Shown in pieces: positions 23,983-31,236 of a stretch of DNA of 35,699 bases. A program made the position numbers and the translations under genes. The DNA comes from ZAX-1 sp046533095 (GTDB taxonomy: Bacteria > Bacillota > Clostridia > Lachnospirales > Lachnospiraceae): assembly GCA_046533095.1 (NCBI GenBank), contig JAJQRA010000022.1:1-35699 (forward strand), given 5' to 3'. Position 1 is the stretch's first letter. The number at the start of each line of letters is the position of its first letter. The notes beneath the pieces were generated by a model. It saw only the letters and a program-made list of their open reading frames with translations. It was not told where the DNA came from and made no database searches.

Positions 23983-24040
23983 CACATAATATACCAAACA
24001 AGTAAGTTTGTCTGGTTTCTGTTTATAGGAGGATGATGAT

Positions 24041-24271
24041 ATGATGAATGAAAAGAAAATAAAGTTGGGCGCACCAGACGAAGTTCTGGAATTTGTTCAA
24101 GGGGCAAGCAAATGTGAATTTGATATTGATGTAGTATATCAAAGCATCATTCTTGATGCAAAATCATTCCTTGGCATAATTGGATTAGGTTTACCAAAGG
24201 AAATTACGGTGAAGTATGGTGGAGAAGATTTGGCTTTTGAAGATCTTCTAGGCAAATATGTGGTAGCTTAG
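24041..24271 (+). CDS. HPr-like small protein (PTS HPr fold)
   Basis: This 76-residue protein has the size and second half of HPr: EVLEFVQGASKCEFDIDV, SIILDAKSFLGIIGLGLPKEI and a final GEDLAFEDLLGKYV. AKSxLGxxxL corresponds to the Ser46 region of HPr. The N-terminal active-site His15 of the phosphocarrier is not seen (the segment before FVQGASK is short), so it is probably not a phosphotransfer protein in the usual sense. Such HPr-family stand-alones are common in Lachnospiraceae. AGGAGG lies 8 bp upstream, with its own promoter and terminator. Confidence 0.75.
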   Translation: MMNEKKIKLGAPDEVLEFVQGASKCEFDIDVVYQSIILDAKSFLGIIGLGLPKEITVKYGGEDLAFEDLLGKYVVA

Positions 24272-24337
24272 TAGTATATAGAATCGTTGCCATAGTATGG
24301 TGTAGCTACATAGTATGGAATCGGTAAATATGAAAAG

Positions 24338-24377
24338 AGGGCAAGGGGAAGCATGGATGTAGACCCTGCCCTTTTTT
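24338..24377 (+). terminator. Terminator after HPr-like gene
   Basis: AGGGCAAGGGG pairs with CCCTGCCCT (one bulge), followed by TTTTTT. The 3' arm is part of a repeated 55-bp unit. Confidence 0.7.
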
Positions 24378-24504
24378 GCGTTATGGGGAGTATGTGCGCG
24401 AGAATGTAATGAAGCACTGGTGTAGACCCTGCCCTTTTTGCGTTGTGGGGAGTACATTCGCGAGAATGAAACACAATAGAAGGAAGCACTGGTGCAGAGC
24501 CGGT
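24351..24504. repeat. 55-bp direct repeat, two full copies and a partial
   Basis: Copies 24351-24406 and 24414-24468 share GTAGACCCTGCCC, GGGGAGTA and CGCGAGAATG at about 85 percent identity. A third, partial copy (GCACTGGTGCAGAGCC) starts at 24485. The first copy contributes the terminator arm and T-tract. No supported gene lies between 24272 and 24859. Confidence 0.85.
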
Positions 24505-24633
24505 TATTTTTTTGTTATACCAGATATAGAAGCCGAATACTGTGCCATATTTGCTAAATATTTTATTTGGGCTATTTGGCTCATTGCTTTCATGGTATAC
24601 TAGGTATAGAATGAAACATAACGATTTCGCTAC

Positions 24634-24826
24634 TTTCTAACGCAGGCTAGTAAAACCATGGTGGAAGAGGTGGTACTTCAGCGTGTTCCGCTATTTTCTA
24701 ACGCAGGCTAGTTAAGCCATTGCAGAAGAGGTGGGCACTCAGCGTGTTTCGCCATTTTCTAACGCAGGCTAGTAAAACCATGGCGGAAGAGGTAGGCACT
24801 CAGCGTGTTTCGCCACTCTTTAACGC
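24634..24826. repeat. 61-bp tandem repeat, three copies plus partial
   Basis: Units start at 24634, 24695 and 24756 with TTTCTAACGCAGGCTAGT, and contain GAAGAGGT and CAGCGTGTT; a partial fourth begins at about 24817 (CTTTAACGC). The exact 61-bp period is kept although single bases differ. The array ends 34 bp before the helicase start, so it holds or abuts that gene's promoter. Confidence 0.9.
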
Positions 24827-24859
24827 GAGGACCTGCGAAAGTTCATCTGGAGGCTTGAC

Positions 24860-27205
24860 ATGGAAAAAATTAAAATATCAATACGGAATCTGGTAGAGTT
24901 TATCCTGCGGTCAGGCGATATAGATAACCGCTATATGGGAGGGGCACAAAAAGAGGCAATGCAGGAGGGAAACAGGATTCACCGTAAAATCCAAAGGCAG
25001 ATGGGAGCAGGCTATCATGCGGAAGTCCCTTTAAAAATAGAAATAAAAAAGGAAAAATATATTCTTGTAGTTGAGGGACGTGCCGACGGGATTTTCTTAG
25101 AAGGGGAGAAAGTAACGATTGATGAAATCAAGGGTGTCTATATGGATATCAATTTTTTGGAGGAGCCAATTTTGCTTCACCAGGCACAGGCAATGTGCTA
25201 CGCCTATATCTATGGAATGCAAAATCAGCGAAAGGAATTGTGGGTGCAGTTGACGTATTGCAATCTGGATACAGAGGAAATTAGGCGGTTTCCACAATGC
25301 TTTACCATAGAGGAACTAAAGGATTGGTTTGATGATCTGATAAAGGCATATGGGCGGTGGGCAGACTATCAATATCATGCACGCGTAATACGTCAAACTT
25401 CCATTGCAGGGTTAAAGTTTCCCTATCCGTACAGGGAGGGACAAAAAAAGTTGGCGGCTGATGTTTACCGTACGATACAGCGGGGTAAAAATTTATTTAT
25501 CCAAGCGCCAACGGGAACGGGCAAGACAATTTCTGCAGTTTTCCCGGCGGTAAAAGCAGTAGGGGAAGGTTTGGGCGATAAGATATTTTACCTGACTGCG
25601 AAAACGATTACGCGCACAGTGGCAAGGGAGGCATTTGACTTGCTAAAAGAAAACGGATATGAGGGTAGCGTGCTTGGCATAACGGCGAAGGAAAAGATGT
25701 GCCCGTGTGAAGAAATGGAGTGCAACCCGGATCACTGCCCTTGTGCAAAGGGGCACTATGACCGAATCAACGAGGCAGTATTTGACTTGCTTCATAAAAC
25801 AAAAAACTTTACAAGAGAAGCGATGAGTGCGCAAGCAGAAGAATTTTGCGTATGCCCTTATGAAATGTGCCTAGATATTTCGCTGTGGGTAGATGTTATT
25901 ATTTGTGACTATAATTATGTATTTGACCCCAATGTATATCTAAAACGATTTTTTGCAGAAAAGGGGAAAGGGGACTATATTTTCCTTGTGGATGAGGCGC
26001 ATAATCTGGTGGAGCGTGGCCGGGAAATGTATAGTGCAGTACTTTACAAAGAATCTTTTTTGGAAATGAAGAAGATCTTTCAAAAATATAGCAAGAAAAT
26101 TACAAAGAGCCTGATTTCATGCAACAAGCATATGCTGGAATTAAAACGGGAATGTGAAACGTACCGTGTGATAGACGATGTAGGAGGCCTTGTATTTTCG
26201 CTCATGAACTTAACGGCGCAGCTAGATGAATTTTTTCAGGAAAGAAAAGAACTGCCGGAGAAAAAAGAGATACGGGATTTTTATCTGGAACTTCGGCATT
26301 TTATGAATATGCATGAGCGACTGGATGAAAATTATGTGATCTATACGGGGTATGATCCGAATGGAAGGTTTAAATTAAAGCTTTATTGCGTCAATACATC
26401 GGTGAATTTACAGCAGTGTTTAGACAAGGGAATGAGCACGGTTTTCTTTTCTGCTACGCTATTGCCGATTCAATATTATAAGAGCCTCCTTAGTACGGTG
26501 GAGGATAATTATGCTGTGTATGCAACATCCATTTTTTCGGAGTCGAAGCGTCTGCTGGTCGTAGCAAATGATGTGAGCAGCAAATATACCCGTAGAAATG
26601 AGGCGGAATTTTTTCGGATTGCACAATATATCTATTATACGGCAAAGGGTAGAGTAGGCAACTATATCGTATTTTTCCCATCTTATCAGTTCATGGGGCA
26701 GGTGTTTGCGCAATTTGAAAAGATGGATTTTAAAAATATGGACTATATCTTACAGGAAAGTGGCATGGGAGAAGTACAGAGGGAAAAATTCCTCCACGAA
26801 TTTACAAGGGTACGTGAGAATACACTGATTGGATTTTGCGTGTTGGGAGGCATCTTTGCGGAAGGGATTGATTTAAAAAGGGAACAATTGATTGGTGCAT
26901 TAGTTGTTGGTACAGGAATACCGCAAATCAGCGACGAGCGGGAGATATTGAAAACATTTTATGATGAAAATGGGAAAAATGGATTTGACTATGCATTTCG
27001 CTTTCCAGGTATGAATAAGGTGCTGCAGGCAGCCGGGCGGGTAATTCGGACCGGAGAAGATAAAGGGGTTATTCTATTGCTTGATGAACGGTTTTTACAA
27101 TGGGAGTATCAAAAAATTTTTCCAAGGGAATGGGGAAATTTTAAAGTCTGTCATGTGGAATCATTAAAAATAGGGTTAAAGGACTTTTGGGGCGGGCAGG
27201 AATAA
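24860..27205 (+). CDS. DinG/XPD-type helicase with N-terminal Cas4-like nuclease domain
   Basis: This 781-residue protein joins a PD-(D/E)XK nuclease domain (about 1-180; Asp76 in EGRADGIF and E89-x-K91 in TIDEIKG) to an iron-sulfur SF2 helicase. The helicase shows Walker A PTGTGKT at 217-223, a cysteine-rich cluster region CPCEEMECNPDHCPC at 281-295 with CVCPYEMC further on, DEAH in FLVDEAHNLVERG, motif III-like VFFSATLLP, and motif VI-like QAAGRVIRTGEDKG. Such fusions are widespread in Firmicutes and are thought to act in DNA repair. GGAGG precedes the ATG. The end of the gene is echoed by a degenerate copy downstream. Confidence 0.92.
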   Translation: MEKIKISIRNLVEFILRSGDIDNRYMGGAQKEAMQEGNRIHRKIQRQMGAGYHAEVPLKIEIKKEKYILVVEGRADGIFLEGEKVTIDEIKGVYMDINFLEEPILLHQAQAMCYAYIYGMQNQRKELWVQLTYCNLDTEEIRRFPQCFTIEELKDWFDDLIKAYGRWADYQYHARVIRQTSIAGLKFPYPYREGQKKLAADVYRTIQRGKNLFIQAPTGTGKTISAVFPAVKAVGEGLGDKIFYLTAKTITRTVAREAFDLLKENGYEGSVLGITAKEKMCPCEEMECNPDHCPCAKGHYDRINEAVFDLLHKTKNFTREAMSAQAEEFCVCPYEMCLDISLWVDVIICDYNYVFDPNVYLKRFFAEKGKGDYIFLVDEAHNLVERGREMYSAVLYKESFLEMKKIFQKYSKKITKSLISCNKHMLELKRECETYRVIDDVGGLVFSLMNLTAQLDEFFQERKELPEKKEIRDFYLELRHFMNMHERLDENYVIYTGYDPNGRFKLKLYCVNTSVNLQQCLDKGMSTVFFSATLLPIQYYKSLLSTVEDNYAVYATSIFSESKRLLVVANDVSSKYTRRNEAEFFRIAQYIYYTAKGRVGNYIVFFPSYQFMGQVFAQFEKMDFKNMDYILQESGMGEVQREKFLHEFTRVRENTLIGFCVLGGIFAEGIDLKREQLIGALVVGTGIPQISDEREILKTFYDENGKNGFDYAFRFPGMNKVLQAAGRVIRTGEDKGVILLLDERFLQWEYQKIFPREWGNFKVCHVESLKIGLKDFWGGQE

Positions 27206-27341
27206 CGATTCGGTTTGTATCGGGACGAACTTTTAAACGGAACTTTTGTGAAAGGGCTTTTGAGGCGGACAGGGATAACAATTTGATTCGTGCAGGGACG
27301 ATTTTAAGTCGCGGCTAGCGGGAACTTTTTTCGCAGGACTT
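27181..27341. repeat. Degenerate duplication of the helicase 3' end
   Basis: Sequence around the helicase stop (GGCGGGCAGGAATAACGATT, from 27191) recurs from 27264 as GGCGGACAGGGATAACAATT, followed in both by GGGACGA and later GGAACTTTT. The unit is about 73-78 bp. From 27342 to 27484 the DNA is A+T-rich and I see nothing else. Confidence 0.65.
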
Positions 27342-27484
27342 GCGTTAAGGAGAACGCACGTAGAATTTATTTCGATATTTTCAAATCTTAAAAATCGCCG
27401 AAAACGCAGTGTTTACGCTGTATGTAGCTATTTTTTCTATTTTTAAAATGGTGCTTTTTATGCATTTTTATAGCTTTTTAATAT

Positions 27485-27529
27485 TTAGATTTCTGTTAGA
27501 TCGCTGCCGGAAGTTAGATTTCTGTTAGA
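27485..27529. repeat. 16-bp direct repeats at the integrase 3' end
   Basis: TTAGATTTCTGTTAGA occurs at 27485-27500 and again at 27514-27529, perfectly conserved and 29 bp apart; the second copy includes the integrase stop codon. They may be arm-type integrase sites or part of the attachment site of the element. Confidence 0.6.
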
Positions 27530-28628
27530 ATCCGATGGCATTTTCTACCGCTTTTTGCGCGTCCTCCTTGTCTAAAATAATATGGTCGTATGTATCCAGC
27601 ACGACCTTTTGCGTGTCGCCCATCAGCGCGGAGATCCGCTTTATTGACACGGTCGGGATCTGGTAGCAGAGCATAGAGCAGTAGTTATGTCTAAAAATGT
27701 GGGCGGTCAGATTTTCTGGAATTTGTCCCTCTCCTTTGATGTATCGTATGATTTCGTTCCTAGTTCTATTCCACATCACGCCATATCCAGATCTGGTCAT
27801 GTGCGGATTATTTTTCATAAAAAAAAGGTTTGTGCCTGGCAGTGTCTTGACGTACTCTGCCAGATATTCTTGCAGCATTTTGGGCATCGGCACCTTGCGC
27901 ACTCCGTGCGCGCTCTTAGTCCCCTTGATCACTGGGTTATTTACATCAAAAACTAAAGCTTTAGTTATACTTATCTCCGATTTTTTAAAGTCAAGGTCAA
28001 AGACAGAGAGGGCAAGGGCTTCTTCTCTCCGTAGTCCACAGCTATAGATAATATACAAAAATGCCTTGTCCATTGGCTCAAAGTTTCCGTGCTCTACCGC
28101 TTTCTTTTCTGTCGCTGTCAGCGTGCGCCGCTCCTTTTGTATCGGCCTTGGACACTCAACCCCTGCAAAAATGTCCTCGATGGCGATTGCAGGTAGATAG
28201 CGGTCTATGATAGCCGACTTGACGATTTGTTTAAAAGTTACATACAATTTCTTTCCGATCGTAGGTGTGCAGTCGTTTAAGAGCATTTGCAGGTGCATCC
28301 TCCTTATATCCTTTAGCTTTACGTCTTTAATTTTCGGAAAATGCGCGTTCATGACATTTTTGTACGCATAGATGGTATTAATTTCCCGATTTGCTTTGTA
28401 CAGCGCAAGCCACTGGTCGGCGTAATCGCAAAAAGAGATGCTCGTTGAATTTACCGCTTTGCGTTCCTCCACGTCCCTTTGGTACTGCTTGACGAGGTTT
28501 TCCAGATCCTTGCTTGACTTCTTAGACCGGATCTGTTTCCTGTGCTTGGATCCATCCTCGGTGTACGTGCCGTCCCACACAAGGGTGGAAAATACGCCGT
28601 TTTTGTCCGCCGTGTATTTTGTCGCCAT
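27525..28628 (-). CDS. int: Tyrosine recombinase integrase of the prophage/integrative element
   Basis: This 367-residue protein has an N-terminal arm-binding region (FSTLVWDGTYTEDGSKHRKQ), a SAM-like core-binding domain (about 65-165, FCDYADQWLALYK) and a catalytic domain with Arg in CGLRREEAL, His-x-x-Arg in AHIFRHNY, and Tyr in LDTYDHI near residue 347. All catalytic residues are present. AAAGGAG precedes the ATG. It marks the left end of a mobile element that runs to the window end. A terminator-like hairpin lies just upstream, suggesting its expression is restricted. Confidence 0.95.
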   Translation of the reverse strand: MATKYTADKNGVFSTLVWDGTYTEDGSKHRKQIRSKKSSKDLENLVKQYQRDVEERKAVNSTSISFCDYADQWLALYKANREINTIYAYKNVMNAHFPKIKDVKLKDIRRMHLQMLLNDCTPTIGKKLYVTFKQIVKSAIIDRYLPAIAIEDIFAGVECPRPIQKERRTLTATEKKAVEHGNFEPMDKAFLYIIYSCGLRREEALALSVFDLDFKKSEISITKALVFDVNNPVIKGTKSAHGVRKVPMPKMLQEYLAEYVKTLPGTNLFFMKNNPHMTRSGYGVMWNRTRNEIIRYIKGEGQIPENLTAHIFRHNYCSMLCYQIPTVSIKRISALMGDTQKVVLDTYDHIILDKEDAQKAVENAIGF

Positions 28629-28653
28629 AAATTTCTCCTTTCATTTTTTGTAT

Positions 28654-28681
28654 AAAAAAGGCAGCCTGCATCTTGCAAGCC
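28654..28681 (-). terminator. Terminator-like hairpin before integrase
   Basis: On the minus strand GGCTTGCA-AGA-TGCAGGCT (two G-T pairs) is followed by GCC and six T residues, then the integrase ribosome site. It would stop most leftward transcription before int. Confidence 0.45.
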
Positions 28682-28701
28682 GTCACCGAAAATGATACAA
28701 T
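28673..28701 (+). promoter_or_regulatory. Candidate rightward promoter for a small RNA
   Basis: TTGCAA (28673-28678), 17 bp, TACAAT (28696-28701). It faces away from the integrase and against the genes around it. A terminator lies about 40 bp after the expected start. Confidence 0.45.
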
Positions 28702-28707
28702 ATCTTT

Positions 28708-28776
28708 GTGTTTGGTGTATCTTTTCGGAGTGCATCGTGGATCGTCCCTGTTTGCAGCAGGGGCGGTCTTTGTTTT
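28708..28776 (+). ncRNA. Candidate prophage small RNA of about 70 nt
   Basis: The promoter at 28673-28701 and a strong terminator (28740-28776: stem GATCGTCCCTG/CAGGGGCGGTC with loop TTTGCAG, then TTTGTTTT) bracket about 70 nt without a reading frame. All neighbouring genes run the other way, so this terminator has no gene to serve. A small RNA is the simplest reading; a terminator left over from older rightward DNA is the alternative. Confidence 0.4.
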
Positions 28777-28788
28777 AAAACATAAAAA

Positions 28789-28929
28789 TTATTCTGAAAA
28801 TTGAGCAACATAATCTTCAAAGGCATATTGATAGTCTCGAAATAACTTCCTTGATTCGCTCAAACGCTCATTTGCACTCGTCATTTTAGAAGCATCCTGC
28901 GTCTCTATAGCGGAAAAAATTTCTGTATG
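28789..28929 (-). pseudogene. C-terminal relic of a helical protein
   Basis: An open minus-strand frame reads TEIFSAIETQDASKMTSANE and RLSESRKLFRDYQYAFEDYV, stop at 28789, with strongly amphipathic helical composition. It lies directly behind the membrane protein gene at 28935 in another frame, so it may be a frameshifted extension of that gene or an independent 31-residue frame (ATG 28884). Confidence 0.35.
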
Positions 28930-28934
28930 TCAAA

Positions 28935-30062
28935 TTATGATATCCACTCCATAAAGAACATCCCCATAACCGCTAAGTCCGAAATTGTCGAACCTCTATA
29001 TAGCTGTTCGGCATCGTCCCCAGCAACAGCAGAATCCAAGAAAGCAACTAATTCTACAGCATAGGGCTTAACAAAATCGACATCAGTGATTTTAAAATTT
29101 AGGCTATCACGAGAAGCAACAATGAAATCAGCACAAGTAGCAAGCTTATTATCATAATCCGCGGATTTCCACTCTGAAATAGAAGACTTGTGCAATGTTC
29201 CACCCTCGTACCAATATACAGACCCTTCCACTCTAGACGGAGCAACAGGCGGTTCGGCATCAGGCAAAGGCTCGGTCGTGGCTTCGGCAGATGGCGATAT
29301 ATTTTCTGATTCTATGCTTGTATTTTTTTCAAGAACAATGTTTGCCCCCAGACCATCAGTCGAAATGTATTCACTTGTAAAATTTGAATAGCTATCACCG
29401 ATGACTTCTTGCACTGAATCTGGCTGTAGTCTACTTAGTGGAGTTGAAAATCCCAAAACATAATTTCCGCTATCAAGTGGCTCACCGCCATTTGAAAAAG
29501 GTCCACATGTAGTTTTTCCATCACGAATGATCAAATCCTCCTGTGCCGTGAAATTTAATTCTTCACAATGGACGCTCATTATTCCATGTGTTTCATCTGG
29601 TAAATTTGTTGATATTTCAACTATTAATTTCCCGTCAATTATTTCTTCGGTCATTGAAAGTTCAAGTTTTATAGGTTCAGGAGTAGACGGCGCAACCATC
29701 GGGGCTTTATTTTGTGGCTCATCTGCGATTGATGCAGGCGGCTCAACCGTTGATGCAGTCACGGATGCGGGAGCAGGAGATTCCACGACCGAAGGTAGCG
29801 GATCATTAGCAACAACAGGTTCTGGGCGCGGTGGTGCATTCGCGCCAATAACAGCAATCAATACAATCGACAATACAGCATTGATCGCAAGCGAGACAAC
29901 CATTTTCTTTTTAGGCTGCTTTTTTACAATTCGAACAGCAAGCGCAACGATCAAGGAAAAGAAAACAATTACAGTTAATAACCAAACAAAACTAAGAATT
30001 CCTACCAAAACAATGTACCTCCATTTATTTTTTCTGTGTAATTGCGGTTTCGCTTCAAGCAA
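28935..30062 (-). CDS. Membrane-anchored hypothetical protein of the prophage
   Basis: This protein has two hydrophobic N-terminal segments (about residues 16-44 and 54-74), a Pro/Ala/Val-rich linker (about 76-130), then two probable extracellular regions separated by a second Pro-rich linker near 265. I do not recognise either region. Both possible starts are TTG: 30062 (longest, AGGA nearby) and 30008 (GGAGG 9 bp upstream, giving 357 residues, which I consider equally likely). It follows another membrane-anchored protein gene in the leftward part of the element. Cell-envelope or superinfection roles are possible but unsupported. Confidence 0.6.
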   Translation of the reverse strand: MLEAKPQLHRKNKWRYIVLVGILSFVWLLTVIVFFSLIVALAVRIVKKQPKKKMVVSLAINAVLSIVLIAVIGANAPPRPEPVVANDPLPSVVESPAPASVTASTVEPPASIADEPQNKAPMVAPSTPEPIKLELSMTEEIIDGKLIVEISTNLPDETHGIMSVHCEELNFTAQEDLIIRDGKTTCGPFSNGGEPLDSGNYVLGFSTPLSRLQPDSVQEVIGDSYSNFTSEYISTDGLGANIVLEKNTSIESENISPSAEATTEPLPDAEPPVAPSRVEGSVYWYEGGTLHKSSISEWKSADYDNKLATCADFIVASRDSLNFKITDVDFVKPYAVELVAFLDSAVAGDDAEQLYRGSTISDLAVMGMFFMEWIS

Positions 30063-30082
30063 AATGTCCTAACCGCAATGAT

Positions 30083-30132
30083 TGTATTTCTATTCCTCTT
30101 CCTCTTAAGTCATCAAAAACAGCATCGCTTAT
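30083..30132 (-). repeat. Displaced copy of the DUF4041 gene 3' end
   Basis: These 50 bases match 31230-31278, the last codons of the DUF4041/T5orf172 gene (VFDDLDDEE, stop), at about 80 percent with a one-base indel. Here they read VFDDLRGRGIE. The copy sits in the 70-bp gap between two membrane protein genes, 1.15 kb from its source. Confidence 0.8.
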
Positions 30133-30133
30133 G

Positions 30134-31114
30134 CTAATTGAAATTCACCGCAATTGAATCACTGTCTAGAATCGTATCCCATCCGTCCGTTTTAAATATA
30201 TGAAAGGATAGATCTAAAGAATCTATCGATTCTATGCCATTTTCCTCCAAGCTACTGCTCATAAACGTAATTTGACTAAACGCTTTTGCACCAGAAATAA
30301 TGCTGCATGAAAACATGGGGTCGATCATAAATCCATTTATCGAAACGTCCCGCGCTTGAATAGTTACATCTGTATCGGTGTTATTTTCGATATAAACAAG
30401 TAAGTCCGCTCCCCAAAAGCTTTCTTCATCGACAACTTTCTTTGCAACAATTCTAAATCCGTCTTGGTTTAGAATTTCCATACCGCTATCATCATAAGAT
30501 TGTGCATAGGAAACACCCTCGTTTGCAGAAACAGTTATTCGCTCGGTATCAAATACAGTCTCCCAAGTATCAGAATCAAATACGTGGAATTTAAGAGAAA
30601 CATCTTTCATCACTTGAATGTCAGCTTTTTCAATATCCGATGACAGAAAAACTATGGAATCATTGGCTTTTTTCCCAGGCTCTATATCAGCCGAAAATAT
30701 AGTTTCAATCATAACGCCGTTGACTGTAACGTCCTGAGCCTGTACAGTCACACCCTTATCCCCATCGTTTTCTATCAATAAGCCCCATTCGCCACCAAAT
30801 AAAGAATTTCCATTAAAGCCTTTCAATGTAATGCGGATGCCGCCTTGCTCTACCAAAACCTGTTCTGGTACGCTTTGTTCTATCTTATCGGTCGGGGTCT
30901 CCTGTTCTTCTGGTGCAGGTTCTTCCGTGGCCGGATCCTCGGTCGATCCTTCGGTATCCTTTGACTCGCCGGAAGCGGCGGAGGATTCTTCAATCTTAGA
31001 TGTACTTTCATCCCTATCGCCACCAAGCGAAGAAATCAAAATCCCAAGCACTGCTATAACGGCAATTACAATAAGTATTGTTTTTAGGCATGAACCTTTT
31101 TTCTTTTCTTTCAT
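30134..31114 (-). CDS. Membrane-anchored protein with duplicated extracellular domain
   Basis: This 326-residue protein has a basic N-terminus, one membrane segment (about 12-30), an acidic Glu/Ser/Thr/Pro linker (to about 80), and two tandem copies of a beta-rich domain. The copies share GGIRITLKGF versus DGFRIVAKKV, WGLLIENDGDKGVTVQAQDV versus ADLLVYIENNTDTDVTIQAR, VNGVMIETIFSADI versus INGFMIDPMFSCSI, and LKFHVFDSDTWETVFDTE versus LSFHIFKTDGWDTILDSD. The pattern resembles DUF5067-like immunoglobulin-type domains; function unknown. ATG 31114 has GAGG 9 bp upstream; the in-frame TTG at 31120 is less likely. I infer a secreted, membrane-tethered protein expressed from the lysogen. Confidence 0.7.
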   Translation of the reverse strand: MKEKKKGSCLKTILIVIAVIAVLGILISSLGGDRDESTSKIEESSAASGESKDTEGSTEDPATEEPAPEEQETPTDKIEQSVPEQVLVEQGGIRITLKGFNGNSLFGGEWGLLIENDGDKGVTVQAQDVTVNGVMIETIFSADIEPGKKANDSIVFLSSDIEKADIQVMKDVSLKFHVFDSDTWETVFDTERITVSANEGVSYAQSYDDSGMEILNQDGFRIVAKKVVDEESFWGADLLVYIENNTDTDVTIQARDVSINGFMIDPMFSCSIISGAKAFSQITFMSSSLEENGIESIDSLDLSFHIFKTDGWDTILDSDSIAVNFN

Positions 31115-31236
31115 ATTCAATATCCTCTTTCCTTTGTATGTTGAAGTTAATAGTTGTCAGAATTAGTGAAACAACAAAATACTCTTCCCGTTTCATTCTA
31201 ATAAAATGCCCAAATGCGACTCTTGCACTTGTATTT

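Noticed and set aside
24268..24603. Small frames in the 55-bp repeat region
   Set aside because: They follow the repeats on both strands, and none has a ribosome site or recognisable domain.
28451..28735. Minus-strand frame overlapping the integrase start
   Set aside because: It overlaps int in another frame and spans the terminator-like hairpin; composition is not protein-like.
29527..30072. Thr/Ser-rich plus-strand frame opposite the membrane protein gene
   Set aside because: Antisense of the Pro/Ala/Val linker; no start signal.
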